A stretch of DNA of 64,000 nucleotides from Micromonospora pattaloongensis (GTDB lineage: Bacteria > Actinomycetota > Actinomycetes > Mycobacteriales > Micromonosporaceae): NCBI RefSeq assembly GCF_900107255.1, contig NZ_FNPH01000001.1, positions 310,001 to 374,000 of the forward strand, in the 5' to 3' direction. The notes below the pieces were generated by a model that worked only from the letters and a program-made list of their open reading frames with translations, made no database searches and was not told the origin of the DNA. The first letter of the stretch is position 1. Each line of letters opens with the position of its first letter. Shown here piece after piece: positions 7,410 through 16,005 of the stretch. The translations under genes and the position numbers were made by a program.

Positions 7410-7934
7410 ATGGCGAGCGCGGATCTTCTGCTGCACCCGGTGCGGTTGCGGATCGTCCAGGTGTTCCTCGGCGACCGGGCGCTGACCACCGCCGAGCTCC
7501 GGGACGAGTTGCCCGACGTGCCACCGGCGACGCTCTACCGGCACGTGGGGACGCTGGCCGACGGTGAGGTGCTGGAGGTGGTCGCCGAGCGCCGGGTGCG
7601 CGGCGCGGTCGAGCGCACGTACCGGCTGCGCTCCGGAAACACGGTCGTCAGGGGGGCCGACGCGGCCGCGATGAGCGTCGAGGAGCACCGCCGGGCGTTC
7701 ATGACGTTCGTCGCCGCGCTGCTGGGCGACTACGACCGCTACCTCGCCCGACAGGACGTGGATCTGGAGCGCGACCTGGTGGGCTACCGGCAGGCCGCGA
7801 TGTACCTGACCGACGACGAGCTGCGGGACCTGATCGGCGACCTGGCCGCCGTCTTCGCGCCGCGGCTCGCGCACGAGCCCGCCGAGGGACGGACCCGCCG
7901 GCTGCTCTCCACCATCCTGATGCCCGGCGAATGA
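7410..7934 (+). CDS. Winged-helix transcriptional regulator (ArsR-like HTH)
   Basis: The 174-residue protein starts with a winged-helix domain (about 1-75): LLLHPVRLRIVQVF, then TTAELRDELPDVPPATLYRHVGTLADGEVLEVV with recognition helix PATLYRHV, and wing RRVRGAVERTYRL. The remaining 100 residues form a helical effector/dimer domain with many acidic and Tyr residues. ATG 7410 is used; an upstream ATG at 7350 in frame would run through the palindrome and is unlikely. It is divergent from the small-protein/hydrolase operon and the GTTATC-N6-GATAAC palindrome sits in the gap, so it probably controls that operon. Its stop lies 66 bp before the Ada-AlkA start. Confidence 0.82.
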   Translation: MASADLLLHPVRLRIVQVFLGDRALTTAELRDELPDVPPATLYRHVGTLADGEVLEVVAERRVRGAVERTYRLRSGNTVVRGADAAAMSVEEHRRAFMTFVAALLGDYDRYLARQDVDLERDLVGYRQAAMYLTDDELRDLIGDLAAVFAPRLAHEPAEGRTRRLLSTILMPGE

Positions 7935-7999
7935 CCTCGTTAGGGCCGCGTCCGATTCCCGCCAGTCAATCCGGCGGGCGGCGGGGCAGGATCGACGGC

Positions 8000-9598
8000 G
8001 TGGAACTCGACTTCGAGCGGTGCTACCGCGCCGTCGACAGCCGTGACCAGCGCTTCGACGGCTGGTTCTACACGGGTGTCACCTCGACCGGCATCTACTG
8101 CCGGCCGTCCTGCCCGGCCACCACGCCGAAGCCCGGCAACGTGCGGTTCTACCCGTCCGCCGCGGCCGCGCAGCGCGCCGGCTTCCGCGCCTGCCGCCGC
8201 TGTCGACCGGACGCCTCCCCCGGCTCGCCGCAGTGGGACGAGCGCGGCGACCTCGCCGGCCGGGCGATGCGACTGATCGCCGACGGCGTCGTCGACCGCG
8301 AGGGCGTGCCCGGTCTGGCCGGCCGCCTCGGCTACACGGAACGGCACCTGCACCGCATCCTCACTGCGCAACTCGGCGCCGGGCCGCTCGCGCTGGCCCG
8401 CGCGCAGCGGGCCCAGACCGCCCGCACCCTGATCGAGACGACCGGGCTCGGGCTCGCCGAGCTCGCGTTCGCGGCCGGCTTCGGCAGCGTCCGGCAGTTC
8501 AACGACACGATCCGCGAGGTGTACGGCGTCGCCCCGTCGCAGCTGCGCGACTCGGTACGCCGGCGCCGCGGCCCCGATCCCACCGGCGGCGGCACCATCA
8601 GCCTCCGGCTGGCGTACCGGCCGCCGCTGCACGCCGCGGCGCTGCTGGAGTTTCTCGCGCTGCGCGCCGTGCCCGGCGTCGAGGAGGTCTCCGACGGCAC
8701 GTACCGGCGCGGCCTCCTGCTCCCGCACGGCCCCGCAACAGTCGCGCTGACGCCGCTGGCGGGCCACGTCGCCGCGACCCTGCGACTGGCCGACGTCCGC
8801 GACCTGGCGCCGGCCGTGGCGCGCTGCCGCCGGCTGTTCGACCTGGACGCGGACCCGGAGGCCGTCGACGCGACGCTCGGCGCGGACCCCGCGCTCGCCG
8901 CCGCGGTCGCCCGCGATCCCGGCGTACGCGTGCCGCGCGCGGTCGACGGCTTCGAGATGGCGGTCCGGGCGATCGTCGGCCAGCAGATCTCGGTGACCGC
9001 CGCCCGCACCACCCTCTCCCGCCTGGCCACCGCAGCCGCGCCCACCGTCTCCGCGCCCCTCTCGGTTGATCAAGGGATCGGCAGCGGTTCGCCCGTGCAT
9101 CCGCGCCGCCCGCCCCTTGATCAACCCGGCGGGGAGGGCGGATTGGGGGCGTTTCCGGGGGCGGCGGAGCTGCTGGCGTTGCCGGGCGAGGCGTTCGGGA
9201 TGCCGGGGGCGCGGCGGGAGACGTTGCGGGCGCTGGCGCGGGCCGTCGCCGACGGCGGCCTCGACCTCGATCCGGGCGCCGACCCCGACGAGGTCACCCG
9301 GGCCCTGACGGCGCTGCCGGGGATCGGACCGTGGACCGCCGCGTACGTGGTGATGCGCGCGCTCGGCGACCCGGACGTCCTCCTCGGCACCGATCTGGCG
9401 GTACGCCGCGGCGCCCGGGCACTCGGCCTGCCCCATGACGCGACATCCCTCGAGGCGCACGCGGCGCGCTGGCGCCCCTGGCGCTCGTACGCCGTTGTCC
9501 GCCTGTGGTCCGCGAGCGCGAGGAGTGAGCGAAGCGAGCCCCGCGGTCACGAGCGGAAAGCAGACCCGGCCAGTGGAAAACCCAAGGAGCAGGCATGA
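8000..9598 (+). CDS. Ada N-terminal domain / AraC HTH / AlkA DNA-3-methyladenine glycosylase fusion
   Basis: The 532-residue adaptive-response protein combines three domains. The Ada zinc domain (about 1-75) has YCRPSC (acceptor Cys34, Cys38) and CRRC. An AraC-type HTH (about 85-185) has LAELAFAAGFGSVRQFND. The AlkA part (about 195-500) has the HhH-GPD motif LPGIGPWTAAYVVMRALG and the following catalytic Asp in LLGTDLAV. It should sense alkyl phosphotriesters, activate repair genes and excise alkylated purines. GTG 8000 (VELDFERCYRAV) matches where the family begins; an upstream ATG at 7931 overlapping the previous stop is possible. The AlkA domain is interrupted in frame by a 63-bp palindromic element (9064-9126), and the tail (9511-9556) is low-complexity repeat sequence. 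The ogt start overlaps its stop. Confidence 0.93.
   Translation: MELDFERCYRAVDSRDQRFDGWFYTGVTSTGIYCRPSCPATTPKPGNVRFYPSAAAAQRAGFRACRRCRPDASPGSPQWDERGDLAGRAMRLIADGVVDREGVPGLAGRLGYTERHLHRILTAQLGAGPLALARAQRAQTARTLIETTGLGLAELAFAAGFGSVRQFNDTIREVYGVAPSQLRDSVRRRRGPDPTGGGTISLRLAYRPPLHAAALLEFLALRAVPGVEEVSDGTYRRGLLLPHGPATVALTPLAGHVAATLRLADVRDLAPAVARCRRLFDLDADPEAVDATLGADPALAAAVARDPGVRVPRAVDGFEMAVRAIVGQQISVTAARTTLSRLATAAAPTVSAPLSVDQGIGSGSPVHPRRPPLDQPGGEGGLGAFPGAAELLALPGEAFGMPGARRETLRALARAVADGGLDLDPGADPDEVTRALTALPGIGPWTAAYVVMRALGDPDVLLGTDLAVRRGARALGLPHDATSLEAHAARWRPWRSYAVVRLWSASARSERSEPRGHERKADPASGKPKEQA
9064..9126. repeat. 63-bp palindromic element inserted in frame in the AlkA coding sequence
   Basis: Perfect 13-bp arms GGTTGATCAAGGG (9064-9076) and CCCTTGATCAACC (9114-9126) bound a 63-bp unit of exactly 21 codons, read as VDQGIGSGSPVHPRRPPLDQP within the glycosylase. 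An element of the same length, same arms and partly shared interior is intergenic at 22312-22374. That identity shows this is a dispersed repeat rather than a native part of AlkA. Confidence 0.85.
9511..9556. repeat. GAGCGAAGCGAGC-type low-complexity repeat in the 3' end of the Ada-AlkA gene
   Basis: The last codons of the Ada-AlkA gene contain GCGAGCGCGAGGAGTGAGCG followed by AAGCGAGCCCCGCGG. They encode an Arg/Ser/Glu-rich tail (SASARSERSEPRGHERK) unlike any glycosylase C-terminus. Similar GAGCGAAGCGAGC strings are common dispersed sequences in actinomycete genomes (from memory). It looks like a second repeat captured by the reading frame. Confidence 0.55.
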
Positions 9599-10110
9599 AC
9601 AGCGCGACCGTCGACACCCCTGCCGGACCGCTCACGATTCTGGTCAGCCCGGCCGGGGCGGTCCGCGCCGCCGGCTTCACCGCGCACGTCGATGAGCTGA
9701 CCGCTCTGGTGCATCCGGGCCTGCGCGGGCCCGTCCGGTCGCGGCCGGAGCTCGGCGCGGTCACCGACGCCGTACGGTCCTATCTGGACGGCGAGCTGGC
9801 GGCGATCGACGAGGTGCCGGTCGAGCAGCACTCGGGCGGGGAGTTCATGGGCCACGCGTGGCGGACGCTGCGTCGGGTGAAGGCCGGCGATCCCGTCACG
9901 TACACCGGTTTCGCGGCCCTGGCCGGCCGACCGCGCGCGGTGCGGGCCGCGGCCGCCGCATGTGCCCGCAACGCGGTCGCGCTCTTCGTCCCGTGCCACC
10001 GCGTGCTGCGCACCGACGGCACGCTCGGGGGCTACCGGTGGGGCCTGGACGTGAAGACGTGGCTTCTGGGTCATGAACGGCAGTCACCTCCCTGGAGCGC
10101 ACCGCACTGA
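9595..10110 (+). CDS. ogt: Methylated-DNA--protein-cysteine S-methyltransferase
   Basis: The 171-residue suicide DNA-repair protein transfers O6-alkyl groups from guanine to its own Cys. The active-site motif FVPCHRV is present (about residue 132), followed by GGYRWGLDVKTWLL. The upstream helix YTGFAALAGRPRAVRAAAAACARN is the DNA-binding HTH. The ATG at 9595 overlaps the TGA of the Ada-AlkA gene (ATGA), so the two are translationally coupled into one alkylation-repair operon. A short terminator hairpin with a T-rich tail follows at 10124-10145. Confidence 0.96.
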   Translation: MNSATVDTPAGPLTILVSPAGAVRAAGFTAHVDELTALVHPGLRGPVRSRPELGAVTDAVRSYLDGELAAIDEVPVEQHSGGEFMGHAWRTLRRVKAGDPVTYTGFAALAGRPRAVRAAAAACARNAVALFVPCHRVLRTDGTLGGYRWGLDVKTWLLGHERQSPPWSAPH

Positions 10111-10123
10111 TCATCACGGTCGG

Positions 10124-10145
10124 CTCCGCAGAGCGGAGATTTATT
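10124..10145 (+). terminator. Intrinsic terminator after ogt
   Basis: The hairpin CTCCGC-AGA-GCGGAG (10124-10138) is followed by ATTTATT, a rare T-rich tail for this genome. It lies 14 bp after the ogt stop. The rest of the gap to 10359 shows no gene. Confidence 0.65.
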
Positions 10146-10359
10146 CACGTAACACTGATCGCTGTGGGCGCAACCGGTTTCCGCCCGGCCGCCCCCAACG
10201 GACGACGGTGCTCCGCCTTCGGCGGCCCGGCGCGCCACCCCGTCGGCCCGTCCCGGCTGCCGGACCGATGACCGCCCCGTCGCCGGGTCCGCCCGTCGCG
10301 CCGCGGTGAGCTACCGTCCGAACTGCCCACGCCCGGGCGGATTCCTCGGAAGGCGACCC

Positions 10360-11490
10360 ATGTTGACTCATCGCCGCGCCACGATCGTCGCCGCCGTGCT
10401 GTCGCTCTCACTCGTCACGGCCGCGCCCGATCCCGCCGCCGAGGTCGGCCCGGCCGCTGCCGCCCCGGGCGTCCGTTCCGACACCCCGGCAGCCGCCGAG
10501 ACCCCGACCCGCACCACGCCCGCTCGCACATGCGTGCGTGCCGTGGCCAGCGGGCGGGTCGCGGCCGGACGCGCCGCCCGGATGCCGCGGGCCGACGCGG
10601 CTGCCGGGGCGGTCGGAGCGCCGCCGGATGCGCGGGGCGCACCGCCGGATGCGCTTCCGGTCCCGCGGGATCTCGGCGCGCTGACGAAGCGGCTACGCGA
10701 GATCGTCGACGCCGCCGACAACCGCGCGGGCGTGGCCGTACGCGACCTCTCCGGCCGGTACGGCTTCCGGGATATCGCGGTGAACGGCAGCTTCCGACCG
10801 CCCGCGGCCAGCGTGATCAAGCTGTGGATCCTCGCCGAACTGCTCCGCCAGGTGGACTGTGGACGGCTGTCGCTGGAGAAGAAGGTGCTGGTGGAGCGGC
10901 GGGACGTCGTGGCCGGGGCCGGGGATCTGCGGGACGAGAAGCTCCCCCAACGCGTTCCGGTGCGCCGACTGGCGGAGCTCATGATCACCGTCAGCGACAA
11001 CACCGCCACCAACGTCCTCATCGACACCCTGGGCGGAGTCGCGCCGGTCAACGCGCTGATCCGCGCGCTCGGCCAGCAGCAGACGCAGCTGGGCAGCAAG
11101 CTCTACGACCCGTCGCCCAGGGCACGGGGGAACTACACCAGCGCGGTCGACGTGGTCTCGCTGCTGGCAGCGGTCTGGGAGGGGCGGCTGCTCTCCCCCG
11201 CGTCCCGCGACTTCATGATCGATCTGATGCGCGGGCAGACAATCGATACGAAGATCCCCGCCGCGCTGCCGCCCGACGCGCCGGTCGCGCACAAGACGGG
11301 CGAGCTCGAGGACGCCGCGCACGACGTCGGGTACTACCTGATCCCCGGCAGCGAGGTGGCGGTCGCGTTCCTGACCGCCGGCCCGGAGGCCCCCGGCACC
11401 GAACTCGTCCGGGAACTGGCCCGCGCGGTCTACGACCACGTCGCGCCCGCGCCCACCGACGGCCTCGCCGAGGCGGACGCGCCCGACTGA
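10360..11490 (+). CDS. Secreted class A beta-lactamase-like serine hydrolase
   Basis: The 376-residue protein has an N-terminal signal sequence (about 1-25, THRRATIVAAVLSLSLVTA), a long Ala/Pro/Thr-rich linker, then a class A beta-lactamase/PBP-type domain from about residue 110. The three active-site boxes are clear: S151-V-I-K (SxxK), S212-D-N and K312-T-G, spaced as in class A enzymes. The omega-loop Glu (ExxLN) of true beta-lactamases is not evident; the matching region reads RARGNYTSA. The enzyme may therefore be a D,D-peptidase-like or other serine hydrolase, and a resistance role should not be assumed. ATG 10360 is preferred for its GGAAGG ribosome-binding site. Confidence 0.83.
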   Translation: MLTHRRATIVAAVLSLSLVTAAPDPAAEVGPAAAAPGVRSDTPAAAETPTRTTPARTCVRAVASGRVAAGRAARMPRADAAAGAVGAPPDARGAPPDALPVPRDLGALTKRLREIVDAADNRAGVAVRDLSGRYGFRDIAVNGSFRPPAASVIKLWILAELLRQVDCGRLSLEKKVLVERRDVVAGAGDLRDEKLPQRVPVRRLAELMITVSDNTATNVLIDTLGGVAPVNALIRALGQQQTQLGSKLYDPSPRARGNYTSAVDVVSLLAAVWEGRLLSPASRDFMIDLMRGQTIDTKIPAALPPDAPVAHKTGELEDAAHDVGYYLIPGSEVAVAFLTAGPEAPGTELVRELARAVYDHVAPAPTDGLAEADAPD

Positions 11491-11533
11491 AATATGCCGG
11501 GCCGGGGCGGCGACCCGTCCGTAGCATCGACGC

Positions 11534-14122
11534 ATGACGGATACGGCGAGGACCACGCGCGCCGGACTCCCCGAGCGCCCGACGCTGGACGGGCTGGAGG
11601 AGACCTGGTCGCGCCGGTGGCAGGAGGAGGGCACGTACGCGTTCGACCGCTCGAAGAGCCGCTCGGACGTATACGCGATCGACACCCCGCCGCCGACCGT
11701 ATCCGGCGAGCTGCACATGGGGCACGTCTTCTCGTACACCCACACCGACACCGTGGCGCGCTTCCAGCGGATGCGCGGCCGCACGGTCTTCTACCCGATG
11801 GGCTGGGACGACAACGGGCTGCCGACCGAGCGCCGGGTGCAGAACGTCTACGGGGTGCGCTGCGACCCGTCGCTGCCGTACGACCCGGCGTGGGCGCCGC
11901 CCGCAACGCCGATCAGCGCCGAGGCCCGCAACAACCCGACGTCGATCTCCCGCCGCAACTTCGTGGAACTCTGCGAGCGACTGACCGCCGACGACGAGCA
12001 GGCGTTCGAGGCGTTGTGGCGGCGGCTGGGGCTCTCCGTCGACTGGTCGCTGACGTACAGCACGATCGGGCGCGCAGCACGGGCCGCCTCGCAGCGGGCG
12101 TTCCTGCGCAACCTCGCGCGCGGCGAGGCGTACACGGCGGAGGCGCCGACACTGTGGGACGTCGGCTTCGGCACCGCGGTGGCGCAGGCGGAGCTGGAGG
12201 ACCGGGAGCGGCCCGGCGCCTACCACACGCTGCGGTTCCGGGCCGCCGGCACCGCGCCCGGCAGTCACGGCCTGCCCGAGCCGGAGATCCTGATCGACAC
12301 CACCCGGCCCGAGCTGCTGCCGGCCTGCGTGGCGCTGGTCTGCCACCCCGACGACGAGCGCTACGCGGACCTCGTGGGCGGCACCGCCCGCGCCCCGCTG
12401 TTCGGGGTCGAGGTGCCGATCCGCGCGCACCCGCTGGCGGACCCGGCCAAGGGCACCGGCATCGCGATGGTCTGCACGTTCGGGGACCTGACGGACGTGA
12501 CCTGGTGGCGGGAGCTGCGGCTGGACACCCGGGTGGTGATCGGCCGCGATGGTCGCCTGCTGCCCGACCCGCCGTCCGGGGTGCCGGCCGAGCCGTACGC
12601 GGCGCTGGCCGGCCGGACCGTGGCCGCGGCGCGGCGGCAGATCGTCGCGCTGCTCGCCGAGTCGGGCGACCTGATCGGCGCGCCGCGCCCGATCAGCCAC
12701 CCGGTGAAGTTCTACGAGCGCGGCGAGCTGCCGTTGGAGATCGTCTCGACGCGGCAGTGGTACCTGCGCAACGGCGGTCGCGACGCCGAACTGCGGGAGG
12801 CGCTGCTGGAACGGGGGCGGCAGCTTCACTGGGTGCCGGAACACATGCGGCACCGCTACGAGCACTGGGTGAAGGGCCTGACCGGTGACTGGCTGGTCAG
12901 CCGGCAGCGCTTCTTCGGCGTGCCGATCCCTGTCTGGTACCGGCTCGACGACGTTGGCGAGCCGGACCACTCCCAGCCTCTCACGCCCGACGAGTCGTTG
13001 CTACCGGTTGACCCGTCTTCGGAGTGTCCGCCCGGTTATGTCGAGTCCCAACGCGGCCGCCCCGGCGGCTTCGTCGCCGACCCCGACGTGATGGACACCT
13101 GGGCGACCTCGTCGCTCACCCCGCAGATCGTCGGCGGGTGGGAGAGCGACGCCGACCTGTTCGACCGGGTTTTCCCGATGGATCTGCGACCGCAGGGGCA
13201 GGAGATCATCCGTACCTGGTTGTTCGCGACCGTGGTGCGCGCGCACCTGGAGCACGGGGTGCTGCCCTGGCGGGACGCGGTGCTCTCCGGCTGGATCCTC
13301 GACCCCGATCGCAAGAAGATGTCGAAGTCCAAGGGGAACGTGGTCACCCCGATGGCGCTGCTGGAGCAGCACGGCTCGGACGCGGTGCGCTACTGGGCGG
13401 CCAGCGGGCGGCCCGGCACCGACCTGGCGTTCAACCCGGACCAGATCAGGATCGGGCGGCGGCTGGCGACGAAGCTGCTCAACGCGTCGAAGTTCGCGCT
13501 GGGGCTGGGCGCCGGCGACGCGCTGCGGGCCCCGGTCACCGCGCCACTGGACCGGTCGATGCTCGCCGGGCTCTGCCAGGTGGTCGCCACCGCCACGTCC
13601 GCGTTCGACGGGTACGACCACACCGCGGCGCTGCAGGCCGCCGAGACGTTCTTCTGGACGTTCTGCGACGACTACATCGAGCTGGTGAAGGATCGGGCGT
13701 ACGGCGGCGGGCCCGGGGCGGAGTCGGCCCGGGCCGCGCTGGCCACCGCGCTGTCGGCGCAGTTACGGCTCTTCGCGCCGTTCCTGCCGTTCGTGACCGA
13801 GGAGGTGTGGTCGTGGTGGCGGTACGGCTCGGTGCACCGCGCGCCGTGGCCCACCACGTACGAGATCGAGCGGGCGGGCCGGGACGGCGACCCGACGCTG
13901 CTTCGGCTGGCGGGCGAGGCGCTGGCCCAGGTCCGCCGGGCGAAGTCGGAACGGAAGCTGTCGATGCGGACCGACGTGCCGCTGGCGGAGGCGCTCGGGC
14001 CGGCCGCGACGCTGGAACAGTTGGCCGTGGTCGACGACGACGTGCGCACGGCCGGCCGGATCGGCAAGCTCGACTACCTCCCGGACCGCACCCCCGAACT
14101 GGTCATCGCCTGTGCCTTCTGA
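11534..14122 (+). CDS. valS: Valine--tRNA ligase
   Basis: The 862-residue class I aminoacyl-tRNA synthetase charges tRNA-Val in the cytosol. The ATP-binding signatures are HMGH (from His61; HIGH box) and K595-M-S-K-S. Between them lies the CP1 editing domain (about 200-420), and after them the anticodon-binding helical domain. The DDNGLPTERRVQNV stretch is typical of the ValS type found in many actinobacteria. ATG 11534 is preceded by TAGCAT (11522-11527) at 6 nt, indicating a leaderless transcript. A hairpin terminator follows at 14124-14170. Confidence 0.97.
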   Translation: MTDTARTTRAGLPERPTLDGLEETWSRRWQEEGTYAFDRSKSRSDVYAIDTPPPTVSGELHMGHVFSYTHTDTVARFQRMRGRTVFYPMGWDDNGLPTERRVQNVYGVRCDPSLPYDPAWAPPATPISAEARNNPTSISRRNFVELCERLTADDEQAFEALWRRLGLSVDWSLTYSTIGRAARAASQRAFLRNLARGEAYTAEAPTLWDVGFGTAVAQAELEDRERPGAYHTLRFRAAGTAPGSHGLPEPEILIDTTRPELLPACVALVCHPDDERYADLVGGTARAPLFGVEVPIRAHPLADPAKGTGIAMVCTFGDLTDVTWWRELRLDTRVVIGRDGRLLPDPPSGVPAEPYAALAGRTVAAARRQIVALLAESGDLIGAPRPISHPVKFYERGELPLEIVSTRQWYLRNGGRDAELREALLERGRQLHWVPEHMRHRYEHWVKGLTGDWLVSRQRFFGVPIPVWYRLDDVGEPDHSQPLTPDESLLPVDPSSECPPGYVESQRGRPGGFVADPDVMDTWATSSLTPQIVGGWESDADLFDRVFPMDLRPQGQEIIRTWLFATVVRAHLEHGVLPWRDAVLSGWILDPDRKKMSKSKGNVVTPMALLEQHGSDAVRYWAASGRPGTDLAFNPDQIRIGRRLATKLLNASKFALGLGAGDALRAPVTAPLDRSMLAGLCQVVATATSAFDGYDHTAALQAAETFFWTFCDDYIELVKDRAYGGGPGAESARAALATALSAQLRLFAPFLPFVTEEVWSWWRYGSVHRAPWPTTYEIERAGRDGDPTLLRLAGEALAQVRRAKSERKLSMRTDVPLAEALGPAATLEQLAVVDDDVRTAGRIGKLDYLPDRTPELVIACAF

Positions 14123-14123
14123 C

Positions 14124-14170
14124 GGGTGGGCCCCTGCGGTGTCGTCTTGGGCACAAGCAGGGGCCGACCC
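14124..14170 (+). terminator. Hairpin terminator after valS
   Basis: Arms GGGTGGGCCCCTGC (14124-14137) and GCAGGGGCCGACCC (14157-14170) pair with one mismatch around a 19-nt loop. They begin 2 nt after the valS stop codon. Confidence 0.7.
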
Positions 14171-14218
14171 CACTGCGCCACCGGTGCGAAGTGATCACCC
14201 GTGTGGTGTGATGGCGCG

Positions 14219-15160
14219 GTGACCGATCGTGATCGCTACCGGGCGCTGACCGACGAGGTGGTCGAGCTCTACCTGCACGGGCGCCACCCGGAAGGAGTGG
14301 CGCTGGTGCGGGCCGCCATGCCGCAGCTCCCGGCCTGGCGCGCCGACCTGGCCCACCTGGCCGCCTGCCTGCTCGCCGTCTCCGGACGTCCCGACGAGGC
14401 GCTCGCGGAGCTGCGTACCGCGTTCGACGTCGGCGGCTGGTGGCACCGGCGCATCCTCGTCGACGACGAGGACCTGGCCAGCGTGCAGGAGCTGGACGGG
14501 TTCGCGGAGCTCGTCGAGGAGTCGCACGCCCGGGCCGTGCGCGCGAGCACGGAGCCGCGACCGCCGGTGCTGCGCCGGCCCGCCGGTCCCCCGATCGGCG
14601 TGCTGGTCGCGCTGCACGGAGCCGGTCAGGACGCGGACGACGCGATGCAGCAGTGGCAGGCCGCGGTGGACGCCGGGTACGTGCTCGTCGCCATCGAGTC
14701 GTCCCAGCGCCACACCCCGACGTACCGGTCCTGGCCCGACCCGGCGGTCGGCACCCGCGACATCACGGCGGCGTTCGCCACGCTCCCGTCCGACGTCCAA
14801 CGCCTGCCCCTGGTGGTCGCCGGCTTCTCCGCGGGGGCGCGACAGGCGATGCGGTGGGCGCTCGCCGGATGGCCGGGCGAACCGGGGCGGTTCATCGCGG
14901 TCGGCCCGGCCATCGGCCCGGACCACGTTGACCACCGGATCGCCGCCGCCGCCGCGCAACGGGGGCTGACCGGCCACGTGCTGCTCGGCGCGACGGACGA
15001 CGACGTCCGCGAGGAGGCGCTCGCCGCGGTCGACGAGTTGCGGTCGGCCGGGGTGGCACCGCAGCTGGAACTGGTGCCCGGACTCGGACACGCGTTCCCG
15101 ATCGACTTCGACGACCGCCTGCGGTCGATGCTCGCCGCCGGCGTGCCGACGGTGGCCTGA
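14219..15160 (+). CDS. Alpha/beta hydrolase with TPR-like N-terminal region
   Basis: The 313-residue cytosolic protein has two parts. Residues 1-115 are helical with TPR-like character (GVALVRAAMPQLPAWRADLAHLAACLLAVSGRPDEALAELR). Residues 120-313 form a phospholipase/carboxylesterase-type hydrolase: VLVALHGAGQDAD (oxyanion), PLVVAGFSAGARQA (GxSxG), and C-terminal GLGHAFP with the catalytic His. GTG 14219 is chosen because a TGTGAT box lies 6 nt upstream and no ribosome-binding site is seen. The substrate is unknown. Its neighbours are unrelated housekeeping genes. Confidence 0.8.
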   Translation: MTDRDRYRALTDEVVELYLHGRHPEGVALVRAAMPQLPAWRADLAHLAACLLAVSGRPDEALAELRTAFDVGGWWHRRILVDDEDLASVQELDGFAELVEESHARAVRASTEPRPPVLRRPAGPPIGVLVALHGAGQDADDAMQQWQAAVDAGYVLVAIESSQRHTPTYRSWPDPAVGTRDITAAFATLPSDVQRLPLVVAGFSAGARQAMRWALAGWPGEPGRFIAVGPAIGPDHVDHRIAAAAAQRGLTGHVLLGATDDDVREEALAAVDELRSAGVAPQLELVPGLGHAFPIDFDDRLRSMLAAGVPTVA

Positions 15161-15179
15161 CCCGCAGGCGTCCCGGCGG

Positions 15180-15914
15180 TCACTCCCCGCCGAAATCACC
15201 GCCGCCGAAATCACCGCCGCCGAAGCCGAAGTCCCCGCCGCCGAAATCACCGCCGCCGAAGTCGGCGCCCTCGGCGAAGCCCTGGTCGTAGCCGGCCTCG
15301 AAGCCGAACGCATCGCCGAAGGCCGGCGAGAAGAGCGCGTCCGCGATCAGCAGCCCGCCGATAGCCCCGGCCGCGCCCGCCAGCGCCGGCTTCCACCACG
15401 GCTGCGAATACCACCCGGCCGGCACCGGGCGGCCCTGGTAGTACCCACCCGGGTAGTAGTGGGGCGTGCCCGCGCCCGGGTGGGGACCGGCGCGGAAGCT
15501 CTGCCCCTGCACGGTGACCTCGCGTTCCCGCGTCAGCTGTCCCACGCCGCGCGCCGCGGCCAGCGGCGGCAGCTCGGGACCGGGGTCGATGCCCAGCGCG
15601 GTCCGCGCCGCCCGCACGTACGCCAGCCCCTCCAGCGCGGTCTCCCGCGCCAGCTCGTACTGCCGCAGCGTGCGCGCCTGCTCCAGCTGGCTGCCCGCCG
15701 CGGTGTACCGCTCCCCCGCGTCGACCAGCGCCTGGCGGACCGCCGGGGCGTCGCCGTGCAGGTTCATCACCTGGCCGCCGAGCCGCTCGTACCACCGCTG
15801 CGCGTCGGCCCGGGCGTCGGCGAGGGCCCGCGCCTGCCGCGCCGCACCCGCCCGCCACCACAGCACACCACCGAGGAACAGCGCGACGAGCACGATCAGC
15901 AAGACAGGCTCCAT
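15180..15914 (-). CDS. Membrane-anchored protein with Gly/Asp/Phe repeats
   Basis: The 244-residue product begins with a single membrane anchor (about 3-20: PVLLIVLVALFLGGVLWW), followed by a helical, probably coiled region (25-120), a Pro/Tyr/Gly-rich stretch, a second hydrophobic helix (about 180-200: ALAGAAGAIGGLLIADALF) and a tail of near-identical FGGGD units. The tail is encoded by GCC-rich direct repeats at 15180-15260. It is a conserved actinobacterial hypothetical type; no enzymatic motif is visible. ATG 15914 is supported by TACTGT (rc of 15922-15927) 7 nt upstream, a leaderless arrangement. A role at the cell envelope is an inference. Confidence 0.72.
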   Translation of the reverse strand: MEPVLLIVLVALFLGGVLWWRAGAARQARALADARADAQRWYERLGGQVMNLHGDAPAVRQALVDAGERYTAAGSQLEQARTLRQYELARETALEGLAYVRAARTALGIDPGPELPPLAAARGVGQLTREREVTVQGQSFRAGPHPGAGTPHYYPGGYYQGRPVPAGWYSQPWWKPALAGAAGAIGGLLIADALFSPAFGDAFGFEAGYDQGFAEGADFGGGDFGGGDFGFGGGDFGGGDFGGE

Positions 15915-16005
15915 GCGTACGACAGTAGCTCCGCCGCGAAACGGCGGCCGCTGCCCGGCGTGTGGGAACGGGCGCGCGTCGTACCCGTTTGGCATGCTTT
16001 CCGAC

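Noticed and set aside
7940-9550. Long minus-strand frame opposite the Ada-AlkA gene
   Set aside because: The plus-strand protein has all Ada, AraC and AlkA motifs; the antisense frame has none.
10360-11490. Calling the beta-lactamase-like protein an antibiotic-resistance gene
   Set aside because: The omega-loop Glu is not evident, so hydrolytic activity cannot be claimed from sequence.
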